Assembly: GCF_016698645.1 (NCBI RefSeq)
Contig: NZ_CP068047.1
Span: 682,001-746,000, forward strand
Direction: 5' to 3'
DNA: 64,000 bases
Origin: Devosia oryziradicis
GTDB taxonomy: Bacteria > Pseudomonadota > Alphaproteobacteria > Rhizobiales > Devosiaceae
Shown here: positions 49,654-61,336 of the stretch, in pieces
How the letters are laid out: every line of letters starts with the position of its first letter
How positions within the stretch are numbered: the stretch's first letter is position 1
Program-made: the position numbers and the translations under genes
Notes under the pieces: model-generated
Databases searched by the model: none
Told to the model about the DNA's origin: nothing
Seen by the model: only the letters and a program-made list of their open reading frames with translations

Positions 49654-50928
49654 ATGATCAAGACTTTCGGGCTCGCTTCGGGCCTTGCTCTGACTTGCCT
49701 GCTGTCTACCAGCCATTTGACGATGGCGTTTGCTCAGGGATTGACCTGTACCCAGCCCATCAAGGTGCTGGCCCAGCCGCGTGATGGTTTGACTTTGCTG
49801 GAGACATACCAGGACGAATTCAAGGCGCTGAGCGGCACCACATTTCAGATCGACTATCTCAATGAGAACGATCGCCGCGCCAAATCGCGCGCTGACGCTT
49901 CGACGGTCGGCAACTACAATGTGTACTATGTGGACGAAGCCAACGTGGCTCTGTTCGCCTCGTCGGACTGGATCGTACCGCTGGCCGACTACTTTCCGGC
50001 CGAATACGACTATGCCGACTTCGATCCCGGCCGCCAGAAGGTGGCGACCTATGATGGCAAGGTGTGGTTTGCTCCGCTGACCGGCGGCGGCGACCTGATG
50101 GTGTACCGCAAGGACCTGCTCGAGGCGGCTGGCGTGGCGCCGCCCACGACCCTGGAGGAACTGCTCGCCGCCGTGCCGGCGCTGACCGATACCGATGCCG
50201 GCATCTATGGCATCGCCCTACGAGGTGCCCGTGGTTCGGGCGCCAATGTCTGGCGCTGGATGCCCTACTTCAAGGCCAATGGGGGCGAGTGGTTTGTCGA
50301 CGGCAAGCCAGCCTTCAACTCCGATGCCGCCGTCAAGGCGACCGAGACCTATCTCGAGCTGTTCAAATACTCTCCGCCCGGCACCCAAACCGGCAGCTGG
50401 GACGAGTCGGTCGGTTCTTTCCTTTCTGGCCAGGTGGCTCTTCTGGTGGAATCCACACCGCTCTCGGGCATGGCGGTGGATCCCAACAATTCACTCGTCG
50501 TCGAAAACGTCGGCTTCCTGCCGCCGCCTGCGCCACTGCCCGGCGGGGGTTATGGCCACGGCCTCGCCATCGCGACCAAGGCCAATGCCGACGAGACCGC
50601 CAAGCAATGTGCGGGCCTGTTCATCGCCTGGGCAACGTCCAAGGAACAGGAACAGCGGCGCCTGGAGGCCTACCAGTTCGGCGAGCTGAACCGCACCAGC
50701 GTCATCACCAGCCAGATGTTCAGCGACATCTACGGGCCGGCTCTAGGCCAGGCGCTGGCCGATACCGGCAAGGTCACCGCGGTGAACTTCTGGCAAGACG
50801 CCCGCTGGCCTGACCTGGGCGACCGTTGGGGCATCATTCTCGAAGAGCTGATCAACGGCACCCGCACCGACGTCAAGGCGAGCCTGGACGAACTCGAAGC
50901 CTACGCGAACGAGCTGCTGACCCAGTAA
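49654..50928 (+). CDS. ABC sugar/polyol substrate-binding protein
   Basis: A 424-residue extracellular solute-binding protein (family 1 type) with signal peptide (about 1-28, MAFAQ). The early VLAQPRDGLTLLETYQDEF and GGDLMVYRKDLLEAAGV segments are typical of maltose/polyol proteins. GGGAGGA precedes the ATG by about six bases. First gene of a plus-strand cassette of permeases, dehydrogenase and ATPase; the layout recalls sorbitol/mannitol (SmoEFGK-like) systems. Ligand not proven. Confidence 0.92.
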   Translation: MIKTFGLASGLALTCLLSTSHLTMAFAQGLTCTQPIKVLAQPRDGLTLLETYQDEFKALSGTTFQIDYLNENDRRAKSRADASTVGNYNVYYVDEANVALFASSDWIVPLADYFPAEYDYADFDPGRQKVATYDGKVWFAPLTGGGDLMVYRKDLLEAAGVAPPTTLEELLAAVPALTDTDAGIYGIALRGARGSGANVWRWMPYFKANGGEWFVDGKPAFNSDAAVKATETYLELFKYSPPGTQTGSWDESVGSFLSGQVALLVESTPLSGMAVDPNNSLVVENVGFLPPPAPLPGGGYGHGLAIATKANADETAKQCAGLFIAWATSKEQEQRRLEAYQFGELNRTSVITSQMFSDIYGPALGQALADTGKVTAVNFWQDARWPDLGDRWGIILEELINGTRTDVKASLDELEAYANELLTQ

Positions 50929-51005
50929 CGCTCGCGATCAAGCGCCCGCCCGTTCCGATCTCCCGACGGGAGCGGACGGGCGCCATCGCATTGGAGGAGC
51001 CCGCC

Positions 51006-51869
51006 ATGCTGAGCAAGACCAGCCTGCCCAAGGTGTTCACCATCCCGACCATGGGCATATTGCTCGTGCTGTCGATGGTGCCCACGATCTTTGCGGTGAT
51101 TATCGCGCTGCAGAACCGGGTCCTCGGCCAGCCCGAGATGGACTTTGTCTGGCTGAGCAACTTCATCGACCTGTTTTCCGATCGGCGCTTTCTCAATGCG
51201 GTCTGGGTGTCGGTAAAGTGGGAGTTCGTCACCGTTATCGCGACAATGACGGTGGCCATCGTGCTGGGCGTGCTGATGTTCCAATACGCGTCCCCGCGCA
51301 TGCGCAATTTCTACTGCCTGCTGTTCATCGTGCCGGTGCTGCTGCCGCGCGTATCGGCGGCCTTCGTTTGGAAATTCGCCTTCCATCCGCTCTACGGCAT
51401 CGTGACCTATCCGATCCGCGCCATCACCGGCAAACCGGTGGACCTCCTGGGCAACGCCAATGCCGCACTCTACGTCGTGGCCACGGTCGACGTCTGGCAA
51501 TGGGGCCTGCTGTTCGCGGTCATCGTGCTCAAGCTGCTCGAAACGCTGCCGCCGCAGCCGCTGGAAGCCGCGCAGCTCGACCATGCCAAGGGCTGGCAGA
51601 TCCACTATTTCATCACGCTGCCCATGCTGCGCGCGCCGCTGATCAGCTTGACCTTCGTCAAGATGATCGAGTCACTACGCTCCTTCGACCTCATCTACGT
51701 AATGACCCGCGGCGGCCCCGGCGTCGCCACAGAAACGCTCGACATGTACGCCTTCTCGCAGGGCTTCATCGAAGCCGGCAAGGTTTCCTATGCCAGTTCC
51801 ATGGCGGTGCTGATGATGGTCGCCACCGTGGTCATTTTCACCATTCTGTGGAAGCGGGTGCAGTCATGA
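51006..51869 (+). CDS. ABC sugar permease, first
   Basis: A 287-residue inner-membrane permease with six predicted helices and the EAA loop (LEAAQLDHAKGWQIHYFITLPML, quoted in part). It is of the MalF/UgpA type. The ATG at 51006 with GGAGGA upstream is chosen; the ORF extends further but is non-coding. It overlaps the next permease gene by four bases (ATGA). Confidence 0.92.
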   Translation: MLSKTSLPKVFTIPTMGILLVLSMVPTIFAVIIALQNRVLGQPEMDFVWLSNFIDLFSDRRFLNAVWVSVKWEFVTVIATMTVAIVLGVLMFQYASPRMRNFYCLLFIVPVLLPRVSAAFVWKFAFHPLYGIVTYPIRAITGKPVDLLGNANAALYVVATVDVWQWGLLFAVIVLKLLETLPPQPLEAAQLDHAKGWQIHYFITLPMLRAPLISLTFVKMIESLRSFDLIYVMTRGGPGVATETLDMYAFSQGFIEAGKVSYASSMAVLMMVATVVIFTILWKRVQS

Positions 51870-52675
51870 AACTCGATCGCATCCTGGGCAATCTCGTGCT
51901 CGCCATTTTCGGCTTCATCGCCCTGTTCCCCCTGGTCTGGACGGCGCTCAACGCCTTCAAGAAGAATGTCGATATCATCTCCAAGGTGCCCAAGTTCTTC
52001 TTCACCCCGACCCTGGAGAACGTCACTTACGTGCTGGGCCGCCACAGCGTCATGGCGGGACTGACCAATTCCATCATCGCCTGTGGCACATCCGTGCTTG
52101 TCGGTGTCGTGCTTGGCCTGCCGCTGGCCTATGCCATCGCCCGTTATCCGAACAAATGGTCGGCGGACATCCAGTTCTTCGTCCTTTCCATCCGCTTCCT
52201 CCCACCGGTGGCCGTGGCCATCCCGCTGATGGTGATCTGGTTGCAGATCGGGCTCTATGACAGCCTTGTCGCCCTGATCGTCACCTATTCCCTGATCACC
52301 ATCTCGGTCACCGTCTGGCTGTCCATCCCGGCCTTCCAGCGCGTGCCCAAGGAGGTCGAGGAGGCCGGATTCGTCGACGGCTATGGCGCCTATGCGGTGT
52401 TCTGGAAAGTCGCCCTGCCGGTTGCGCTGCGCTCGCTGGTCGGGGCCATCGCCTTCAGCTTCGTGCTGATCTGGAACGAGTTCCTGATGGCACTGATGCT
52501 GTCGAGCACCAATGCCAAGACCCTTCCCATCGTGGCTTCCGAGTTGTCGCAGCAGGGCATGAACGTGCCCTGGGGCATCCTCAATGCCTCGGTGGTCCTG
52601 CTGTCGCTGCCGCCCCTGCTGTTCCTGGGCGTACTCAGCGGCTTCCTGAGTTCAGCTTTTACCCGACGGACCTGA
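51866..52675 (+). CDS. ABC sugar permease, second
   Basis: A 269-residue permease of the MalG/UgpE type, six helices, with the coupling loop [21 protein letters not shown]. Ends two bases before the dehydrogenase ATG. Together with the first permease it would form the translocation channel for the SBP ligand. Confidence 0.92.
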   Translation: MKLDRILGNLVLAIFGFIALFPLVWTALNAFKKNVDIISKVPKFFFTPTLENVTYVLGRHSVMAGLTNSIIACGTSVLVGVVLGLPLAYAIARYPNKWSADIQFFVLSIRFLPPVAVAIPLMVIWLQIGLYDSLVALIVTYSLITISVTVWLSIPAFQRVPKEVEEAGFVDGYGAYAVFWKVALPVALRSLVGAIAFSFVLIWNEFLMALMLSSTNAKTLPIVASELSQQGMNVPWGILNASVVLLSLPPLLFLGVLSGFLSSAFTRRT

Positions 52676-52676
52676 C

Positions 52677-53720
52677 ATGACCAAGCCGATGCAAGCACTG
52701 GTGCTCGAACGCAAGGGCGAGCTTTCGCTCCGCGACGTCACCATCACCGAAACGCTCGGACCCAGTGATGTCCGCATCGCCATCCACACCGTGGGCGTGT
52801 GCGGCAGCGACGTGCACTATTACACGCATGGGGCTATCGGTCCCTTCGTCGTCAAGGCGCCCATGGTGCTCGGCCATGAGGCGTCCGGCACGGTCATCGA
52901 GGTGGGCGAAGCGGTGCGTCACCTCACGGTCGGGGACAGGGTCTGCATGGAGCCCGGCATCCCCGACCTCAATTCCCGCGCCGTGCGCGAGGGCATGTAC
53001 AATGTCGATCCCGCCGTGCGCTTCTGGGCGACGCCGCCCGTCGACGGCGTACTGCGACCCGAAGTCGTCCATCCGGCGGCATTCACCTACCGGCTGCCTG
53101 ACAACGTCTCGTTTGCCGAAGCCGCGATGGTGGAGCCCTTCGCGGTCGGTATGCAAGCCGCCGTAAAGGCACGGATCAAGCCCGGCGATGTGGCGGCCGT
53201 GATTGGCTCGGGAACGATTGGCATCATGATCGCGCTGGCCGCTCTCGCGGGCGGTTGCTCCCGGGTATATGTCTCGGATTTCTCTGCCGGCAAGCTGGCC
53301 ATCGCCGGCGGCTATGACGGCATCGTTCCGGTCGATCTCAACACGACGACACTGGCCGACACGATTGAGCGCGACACGCGGAGCTGGGGCGCAGATATCG
53401 TGTTCGAGGCCAGTGGCAGCGCCAGGGCCTTCCCGCAGCTGACCGACGTAGTGCGGCCCGGTGGCGCCATCGTACTGGTTGGGCTGCCGGTGGACGACGT
53501 GCAGATCAACGTCAATGCGGCGATCGGCAAGGAAATCCGCATCGAGACGGTGTTCCGCTACGCCAATGTGTTCGACCGCGCCTTGGCACTCATCGCTTCG
53601 GGCAAGGTCGATCTCAAGCCGCTGATTTCGGCGACTTTCCCCTTTGCACGGAGCATCGAGGCCTTCGAGCGCGCCGCGCAGGGCCTGCCCAGCGACGTCA
53701 AACTCCAGATTACCCTTTAG
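52677..53720 (+). CDS. zinc-type polyol/sorbitol-xylitol dehydrogenase
   Basis: A 347-residue medium-chain dehydrogenase that probably oxidises a sugar alcohol taken up by the cassette. Catalytic zinc ligands are C42 (GVCGSD) and H67/E68 (GHEASG), and the Rossmann fold is at VIGSGTIGI. The structural-zinc lobe (family C-x2-C-x2-C-x7-C) is lost: here it reads [18 protein letters not shown] with no Cys. It may therefore be less thermostable or bind only one zinc. It sits between permease and ATPase. Confidence 0.9.
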   Translation: MTKPMQALVLERKGELSLRDVTITETLGPSDVRIAIHTVGVCGSDVHYYTHGAIGPFVVKAPMVLGHEASGTVIEVGEAVRHLTVGDRVCMEPGIPDLNSRAVREGMYNVDPAVRFWATPPVDGVLRPEVVHPAAFTYRLPDNVSFAEAAMVEPFAVGMQAAVKARIKPGDVAAVIGSGTIGIMIALAALAGGCSRVYVSDFSAGKLAIAGGYDGIVPVDLNTTTLADTIERDTRSWGADIVFEASGSARAFPQLTDVVRPGGAIVLVGLPVDDVQINVNAAIGKEIRIETVFRYANVFDRALALIASGKVDLKPLISATFPFARSIEAFERAAQGLPSDVKLQITL

Positions 53721-53731
53721 GGAGCGCAGCA

Positions 53732-54871
<1,140 letters not shown>

Positions 54872-54888
54872 GCGAACTGCGTGCGGCG

Positions 54889-55821
54889 TCAGTGCCGCAC
54901 GGCCAGCTCCGTCTGGCGCGCGCCCTCTAGTCGCCGCCGTTCCTCCGACCGGTTGCGATAGTCTCGCGGCGTCATGCCGTAGCGTTCCCGGAACCGGCGA
55001 TTGAAGTTGGAAATATTGGTATAGCCGGCCAGAAAGCAGATGTCGGTGATCGAGTGCTGGTCTTCGGCCAATAGGCTGCATGCCTTGTGCAGGCGCATCG
55101 CTGTCAGGTAGTCGGTGAAGGTGTTGCCGGTATTTTTCTTGAAGAAGCGCGAGAAGCCGCTCTCGGTCATGTCCATGAAATCGGCCACTTCGCCCAGCGG
55201 CAGTTCATTGGTGAAATTCTCCGAAATGTAGATCAGCGCCCGCTGCAGCAGGGCCAGCGTCTCGCCATCCTGGTCGGGCATGAAATGGGCCGATGACAGC
55301 AGCACATAGTCCTGAGCGCTGGCCATCATCTGCAACAGCTCGAGAAACGCCACCAGCCGCTGCAGGCCGGTCAACTCGCCGATGTGCGTCAGCAGCGCAG
55401 CGCCATCGCGCGCCGTCGGTCCGGTGAAGGCAACCCCGCGCTGGATGCGCTGCATGAAGCCGTCCAACTCGGCGAGCTCGGGAATCTGCTCCCGAAAGCG
55501 AAGAATGCGGCCGGCGTCGAATTGCAGGATGGTGTCGCGCCCCTCGATGCGCTGGCCGGGATTGAGCGTCGTGACCCAGTCATGCGGCAGGCCGCCACCG
55601 ACGACAGTCAGATGCCCTGGCCCGAATTCGCCGATGTGGTCGCCGACAAACGCGATCCCACTGGCATCATTGATGAGGTGGATCTCCACCTCCGGATGAT
55701 AGTTCCAGACATTGCGTTCCCAAGGATAATCGTCGCGCCGCCACAGGAAGCTCTCATCCTCGCGCGTGACGATACGCTCGAATCTGGGCGCGTCCGACTG
55801 CTTTGGTACTATCGTGCTCAT
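54889..55821 (-). CDS. AraC-family regulator with cupin sensor domain
   Basis: A 310-residue regulator: N-terminal cupin (about 25-150, with HLINDASGIAFVGDHIGEFGPGHL in part) that would bind the ligand and a C-terminal double helix-turn-helix (about 205-300, ITDICFLAGYTNISNFNRRFRERYGMTPRDYR in part). Convergent with the polyol cassette, 17 bases between stops, so probably its regulator. Start at 55821 (MSTIVPKQ). The 365-base upstream gap (55822-56186) shows no gene or RNA I can recognise. Confidence 0.88.
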   Translation of the reverse strand: MSTIVPKQSDAPRFERIVTREDESFLWRRDDYPWERNVWNYHPEVEIHLINDASGIAFVGDHIGEFGPGHLTVVGGGLPHDWVTTLNPGQRIEGRDTILQFDAGRILRFREQIPELAELDGFMQRIQRGVAFTGPTARDGAALLTHIGELTGLQRLVAFLELLQMMASAQDYVLLSSAHFMPDQDGETLALLQRALIYISENFTNELPLGEVADFMDMTESGFSRFFKKNTGNTFTDYLTAMRLHKACSLLAEDQHSITDICFLAGYTNISNFNRRFRERYGMTPRDYRNRSEERRRLEGARQTELAVRH

Positions 55822-56186
55822 GCATGACACCTTATCACAATAGTCTGCGGCAGTTATCGGGAAGTATTCGAGAACGTTTGATGTCCGCAAATGATGGTGA
55901 ATTGGTCTTCAGCCCTTCTCAACGCAACAGCCACCTTAACCTCAATCTAGGTGCCGCTTAGAAAGAAACACTTTGGGGAGTTCCCGGTTATTTCCCTGTT
56001 TTGACGGTACAGCCGCTTCCACCACAGAAAAACGCAGAATACCGTCACGACGGAGTCGCCCTGTCGTCGGCAATGGCACGGCTATGGCTCGCAAAGCGGC
56101 TGGCATCCGCAGGCGCCGGGCGGTCGGCTTCGTTAGTGTCCTGTGGCTATGCGGCCGTCTTCGGCTCCAGACAATTTACGATATCT

Positions 56187-56858
56187 CTAGTGGCCCGTTT
56201 TTGAGTGAGGCTCCGCCACCGGTTTGGATTCCGGCGAGCCTCGGTATCGCAGGATCACCGACAGCACGACCAGAACGGCGGTAGAGAGGAACTCCGACTG
56301 CCAGTTCTGAAATGATTCAAACCATAGAAGCGGGTCGGCGAGGTGCTCGATGGCGGAATGCGCGGGCTGGCCATGCAGCAACGCTTCCTCGTTCGCAGCT
56401 GCCGCGCTCTGCAGCCAGTGCAGGATGAACGACGCCGCGAAAAGAGCCAGCAAGGCGATCCCCAGCGAATATGAGTAGAGCGCGGACCAAAGTCCGCCGG
56501 CTTTGATCGGCCATGGCGCATGCTTGTTGCGGCGCTTTTGTTGCGGGTCAGCATCTTCCGGATTGACCTTGTCCGGGTCCTTGGATTCAGCGGAGCCGCG
56601 CTGGAAAAGCATGGCTGTCATGATGACGTAGGCCGACATCTGCAGAAACTCGCTCTCCCAGTTCTCGAACAGCGCCGACTGAAAGGAAGCGCTCAAGAAA
56701 TAGTCGAGCACATCAATCGCCGGCCTTCCGTGCTCGGCAAGCGTGGCGTTTTCCTCAAGCCATCCGGACCACACCATGCCCAAAATGCACAGGCAGAAGA
56801 TTGCCATTAAGGCTAGCGTCAGCCCGTTGTCCCGAAAGAAGCGATTGAGCTTGTCCAT
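56187..56858 (-). CDS. DUF6766-like membrane protein with internal duplication
   Basis: A 223-residue inner-membrane protein made of two parallel halves (12-93 and 132-212), each with two hydrophobic helices around an acidic linker. The motifs NWESEFLQ (66-73) and NWQSEFLS (185-192), QRGSAESK/YRGSPESK and the preceding GRPA/GQPA match closely. It has the character of DUF6766. Start at 56858 (MDKLNRFF). Function unknown. No operon partner: it is divergent from a sensor kinase gene with 408 bases between, in which nothing else was recognised. Confidence 0.85.
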   Translation of the reverse strand: MDKLNRFFRDNGLTLALMAIFCLCILGMVWSGWLEENATLAEHGRPAIDVLDYFLSASFQSALFENWESEFLQMSAYVIMTAMLFQRGSAESKDPDKVNPEDADPQQKRRNKHAPWPIKAGGLWSALYSYSLGIALLALFAASFILHWLQSAAAANEEALLHGQPAHSAIEHLADPLLWFESFQNWQSEFLSTAVLVVLSVILRYRGSPESKPVAEPHSKTGH

Positions 56859-57266
56859 CCATTCACCTGCGTGTCCTGCTCGCACGCGCAGAATGGGCAG
56901 GCGCAAGAAGCGTTCCTGCGTCCCGCCAGACATTTCCCCGCAACCGGCGCCCGACCAGTCGTTTGGACAACCAACAGAGGCGGTCGCTTCGGTATCTCCA
57001 CCCAAGATCCGGCTGAGCCTTGCCAGAACTGGGCTCGGAGGCAGGGACAATTATTGCAGAGCAACACCCCCCATGTCGGGAACTTTCAACCCCACCCTCC
57101 TCGTTTCCAATCTTGATCTCCGCGCGCCGGGAGAAAAAGTCGCAATGGTGGACTTCGACCTCCGTGCAACGAGCGAGTTCGGGCCTGGAACGGTCGTCGA
57201 ACGGGATGGTCGCCCTCGGCGTAGTCAACAATGCAATTGGACGGGTAATCTGGTTTGGAGGTCTAG

Positions 57267-59981
57267 TTGCTTGATTCTGGGGGACATGCAGGCATGAGCC
57301 GACTGATCGAGGGTGGCCAATGCGGCGCTTTGGTCCGATCGCTGGATTGGTCCGGAAACTCCCTCGGCGCTATTGCCGCGTGGCCCCAGTCGCTGACCGC
57401 AGCAATCAACCTCATGTTGAATTCCAGCCAACCCATGTTCGTCGCCTGGGGGCCCGAGCTCAATTTTATCTACAATGACGGCTATGCGCCCATACTTGGC
57501 GGCCGTCATCCCAAGGCGATGGGCAGGCCGTTCAAGGATGTGTGGCCAGAGATCTGGCACGAAATCTGGCCCCTGATTGAAAAGGCCCTGTCCGGCCAGG
57601 CCACCTGGATGGAAAACATGCACCTGGTGATGGAGCGGCACGGCGCGCCGGAAAACACCTGGTACACTTTCTCCTATTCGCCCCTCTTTGACGACACCGG
57701 CGCCATCGGGGGAATGGTCTGTTCCTGCATCGAAACCACAGCTGAAGTGCTAGCGCAGCGGCTTGCCGATTTCCGCCTGGCTCTCGATAGCGAACTCAGA
57801 AGGGCGGCGGACCCTGCCGAGGCGATGTTTCGGGCTTCCGAGCTGCTCGGATCGAGGTTGGGTGCGGCCCGCGTGGGCTACGGCGACATAGACGCATCAG
57901 GCGAATTTGTCCTGGTCGAGCGCGACTGGACTGATGGCACGATCCCAACTGTGGCTGGGGCTCACCGGATGGAGGCCTTCGGGCCGGCCATTATCGCTGA
58001 ATTGCGGGCCAACCAGACCATGACCGTCGATGACGTCAACATCGATCCCAGGGTCAACGAGGGTGCTCAAGCCTTCGCCGCCATTTCAACGCGCTCGGTC
58101 ATGGCGGTGCCACTCCATCGCTTCGGCTCGTTCCGCGCCATGCTCTTCATTCATCATCATTCCCCGCGCCAGTGGTCGGCAGAAGACATAGCCCTCGCCG
58201 AGGAAACGCTGATGCGGACCTGGGACGCGGTGGAACGCGCTCGCGCCGAGCTATTGCTGCGCAGCAGCGAGGAGAGGCTCCGGTTTCTCGATGAGCTTGG
58301 TCAGGCGACGATCGCGCTCACCGACGCCAACGAAGTCCTGGCGATCACCACCAAGCTGGTCGGGGAACATCTGGGGGTCACCAGTTGCGCCTATGCAGAC
58401 ATGGATCAGGATAGCGACGGGTTTACCATTCGTGGTGATTGGTCGGACAATGGTTCAACCATCGTGGGTCACTATCGCCTCGCCGATTTCGGCGAACTGG
58501 CGGTGGAACGCTTGGGGGCGGGACAGCCCCTGATCATCAACGACAATGAAGTCGACATCGCGCCCCACGAAGCCGCGACCTTTCAGGCCATCGGCATCCG
58601 CGCAACCATCTGCATGCCGCTTGTCAAAAACGGCAAGCTGACCGCGTTGATGGCCATCCATGACCGACTCCCCCGACGCTGGACCGACCGCGAGCTGACG
58701 CTGCTGCTGGCAGTGACCGAGCGTTCCTGGTCGCATATCGAACGGGTTGGCGTGATCGCGAAACTGGCCGAGATCAACCGCGATCTGGAGGCCATGGTGG
58801 CCGAACGGACGGCTGATCTCATGGCGGCAGAGGCAACCCTTCGCCAATCCCAGAAGATGGAAGCGGTGGGGCAACTCACAGGCGGCCTGGCCCACGATTT
58901 CAACAATATCCTGGCCGGCGTGGGCGGCAGCCTCGATATTATGGCCCGTCGCCTGGAACAGGGGCGCATCGCGGAAATCGGGCGCTACATTACCGGGGCT
59001 TCTGAGGCGATAAAACGCGCAGCGGCGATCACCCAGCGCATGCTGGCTTTCTCTCGCCGTCAGACGCTCGATCCGACCCCCACCAATGTAGCCACATTGG
59101 TCGAGGGCATGATTGAACTGATCACCCGAAGCGTGGGGCCAGCGGTTGCCGTTTCCACCGAAATGGATGAGCGGCTCTGGCCCACCTTTGTGGATGTCAG
59201 CCAGCTGGAAAACGCCCTCCTCAACCTCTGCATCAATGCGCGCGACGCCATGCCAGAGGGCGGCTCGCTCACCATCAGCGGCGAGAACATGCACGCGCAT
59301 GGCGCCAAGGCCAGCAAACTGGGCTTGCCGGAGGGCGACTATGTTTGCCTGACCGTCGCAGATACCGGGACCGGAATGACGCCGGAAGTCGTGGCGCGCG
59401 CCTTCGATCCGTTCTTTACGACCAAGCCGATCGGCCGTGGCACAGGTCTGGGCCTCAGCATGGTCTACGGTTTTGCAGGACAGTCCGGCGGCAACGTGGA
59501 AATCGAGACCGATCTCGGCGCTGGTACAAGGATCACGCTTTACCTGCCGCGCTTTGCCGGAGAATTGGAGACGCCCAGGCCAGAGTCACCGGGCGCAACG
59601 GTCGAGACGCGCAAGACCGACACGACAGTGCTGTTGGTTGATGACGAAAACCTTATTCGCATGGCCGTGGCCGAACAGTTGCGCGAGCTCGGTTTTGCGG
59701 TGCTGGAGGCGCCGGACGGCCCCTCGGCGCTACGCATTTTCGAAGGTGGCGCCAATATCGGGTTGCTGGTGACCGATGTGGGCTTGCCCAACGGCATCAA
59801 CGGCAGGCAGCTTGCCGATGCCCTGCGCGCCTGGGCGCCGACGCTGCCTGTCCTGTTTATCACCGGCTACGCGGAAAAGGCTGTCCTGGGGCACGGTGAT
59901 CTGGATGTGCGTACCCGAGTGCTGACTAAGCCATTCACGGCTGGATCATTGCAGGAGACCGTTGTGAACCTGCTCCAGTAA
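57267..59981 (+). CDS. multi-sensor hybrid histidine kinase (PAS-GAF-GAF)
   Basis: A 904-residue soluble kinase with no membrane helix: PAS-like (about 45-165, [20 protein letters not shown]), two GAF domains (about 185-335 and 350-505), HisKA with His about 543 ([14 protein letters not shown]), HATPase ([30 protein letters not shown]) and receiver with Asp about 836 ([14 protein letters not shown]). The TTG at 57267 has GGAGG five bases upstream and is preferred; the ATG at 57294 is an alternative. No partner regulator adjoins it. Signal unknown. Confidence 0.92.
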   Translation: MLDSGGHAGMSRLIEGGQCGALVRSLDWSGNSLGAIAAWPQSLTAAINLMLNSSQPMFVAWGPELNFIYNDGYAPILGGRHPKAMGRPFKDVWPEIWHEIWPLIEKALSGQATWMENMHLVMERHGAPENTWYTFSYSPLFDDTGAIGGMVCSCIETTAEVLAQRLADFRLALDSELRRAADPAEAMFRASELLGSRLGAARVGYGDIDASGEFVLVERDWTDGTIPTVAGAHRMEAFGPAIIAELRANQTMTVDDVNIDPRVNEGAQAFAAISTRSVMAVPLHRFGSFRAMLFIHHHSPRQWSAEDIALAEETLMRTWDAVERARAELLLRSSEERLRFLDELGQATIALTDANEVLAITTKLVGEHLGVTSCAYADMDQDSDGFTIRGDWSDNGSTIVGHYRLADFGELAVERLGAGQPLIINDNEVDIAPHEAATFQAIGIRATICMPLVKNGKLTALMAIHDRLPRRWTDRELTLLLAVTERSWSHIERVGVIAKLAEINRDLEAMVAERTADLMAAEATLRQSQKMEAVGQLTGGLAHDFNNILAGVGGSLDIMARRLEQGRIAEIGRYITGASEAIKRAAAITQRMLAFSRRQTLDPTPTNVATLVEGMIELITRSVGPAVAVSTEMDERLWPTFVDVSQLENALLNLCINARDAMPEGGSLTISGENMHAHGAKASKLGLPEGDYVCLTVADTGTGMTPEVVARAFDPFFTTKPIGRGTGLGLSMVYGFAGQSGGNVEIETDLGAGTRITLYLPRFAGELETPRPESPGATVETRKTDTTVLLVDDENLIRMAVAEQLRELGFAVLEAPDGPSALRIFEGGANIGLLVTDVGLPNGINGRQLADALRAWAPTLPVLFITGYAEKAVLGHGDLDVRTRVLTKPFTAGSLQETVVNLLQ

Positions 59982-60169
59982 CACCGCCTAGCGCGACTGG
60001 GATCCCCGGCTTGCAGGAATGGGGCCGGGACGAACGGGCATGGACTGAGCGATCCGACAATCCAATCTCCTCCTTTCGACATCACGGTCGACGCCCCATC
60101 GATTTTTGAACTCCATTTGACATAATAAATCCTCGGTGTCAGTGTGAGCGCTGGGTGAAGGGTGACGCC

Positions 60170-61336
60170 ATGGTGTTGCGGGGGACAAATCAGGAGCAGG
60201 CGCGGCCTTACAACCGGCGCATCGTGCTCGAGTGCATCCGCAATGACGGGCCGCAGACGCGTGGTGAGATTGCCGAGCGCGTGGGCCTGACCGTGCAGAC
60301 GGTTTCCACCATCGTCCGCGAACTGGAAGAGCAGGGCTATTTGCTGTCCTCCCGCCGCGCTCCGAAAGGCCGCGGCCTGCCTGCAACCATTCTCAACATC
60401 AATCCAGATGGCGGCTACGCCATTGGCCTGACCGTCACCCCGCTCGGGGTCGAGGCGGCGCTGATGAACCTGGCCGGGGACCTGCTGGGAAGCGCAGGTC
60501 GTGCTTGCCCGCATCCCACGCCCAAGCAGGCGTTTGAATTGATCGAGGAATTGGTGGCCGAGGTTCGTGCCTTTCGGCCAGCGGGCCGCATCCTGGGCGT
60601 CGGGTTCGCCATGCCTGGTCCGTTCGACGTGCAGGCCATGAGCTTTGTGGGTCCCACGACGCTGGACGGCTGGGCGGGGGTGCCGGTACGGGCGCGGCTC
60701 GAGGAAGTGACAAAACTCCCCACCTTCATTGCGGTCGATACGGTAGCGGCTGCACTGGGCGTTCGCCTCTACGGAGAGGGTGCCTCGGTGCGCCAGTTCT
60801 ATTATCTCCATCTGGGCGCCGGACTGGGTGGCACCATGATGCAGGACGGCGTGCCGCTGCGCGGCGCCTGGGGCAATGCCGGTGAGATCGGGCACATCCA
60901 GGCCATTCCCGGCGGACTGCCCTGTCCTTGTGGCAATACGGGATGCCTCGAGCGCTACCTCTCGCTTGACAGCTTCAGCAACCGTCGGCAGGGCCAGAGC
61001 GAAGCCGATTGGGTGAAAGAGGTGACGCCGATCTTTCACAGCGCCATCCGCACTATCGAAAACCTCTTCGACCCCCAGACGATTGTGTTGGGCGGGATCG
61101 CACATAGCGAGCTGATTGCTGCCCTGGTGGCGACGACAGAGCAGCTGCAGACGTCCATTTCCAGTCGCTACGATCGGACCACGCCCCGGGTCATTGCCTC
61201 GTTGGCCAACCAGTCAGTGCTGCGGGGCGCTGCTGCCCTCGCTGTTTCCGGAGTGCTGTCGCCACGCCAGGAACCCACGTCTTCACCCGGTCGCGCCCGC
61301 AAGCGCGATCCGTTCTCGAACGGAATGGCCGCATGA
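60170..61336 (+). CDS. ROK-family transcriptional regulator
   Basis: A 388-residue ROK regulator: N-terminal winged helix (about 10-75, RGEIAERVGLTVQTVSTIVRELEEQGYL in part) and a ROK sugar-kinase-like domain with the zinc motif CPCGNTGCLE (PCxCGxxGCxE). It probably represses the transporter genes that follow. It overlaps the ABC ATPase gene by four bases. Start at 60170; the ORF's earlier GTG at 60155 is possible. Confidence 0.92.
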   Translation: MVLRGTNQEQARPYNRRIVLECIRNDGPQTRGEIAERVGLTVQTVSTIVRELEEQGYLLSSRRAPKGRGLPATILNINPDGGYAIGLTVTPLGVEAALMNLAGDLLGSAGRACPHPTPKQAFELIEELVAEVRAFRPAGRILGVGFAMPGPFDVQAMSFVGPTTLDGWAGVPVRARLEEVTKLPTFIAVDTVAAALGVRLYGEGASVRQFYYLHLGAGLGGTMMQDGVPLRGAWGNAGEIGHIQAIPGGLPCPCGNTGCLERYLSLDSFSNRRQGQSEADWVKEVTPIFHSAIRTIENLFDPQTIVLGGIAHSELIAALVATTEQLQTSISSRYDRTTPRVIASLANQSVLRGAAALAVSGVLSPRQEPTSSPGRARKRDPFSNGMAA

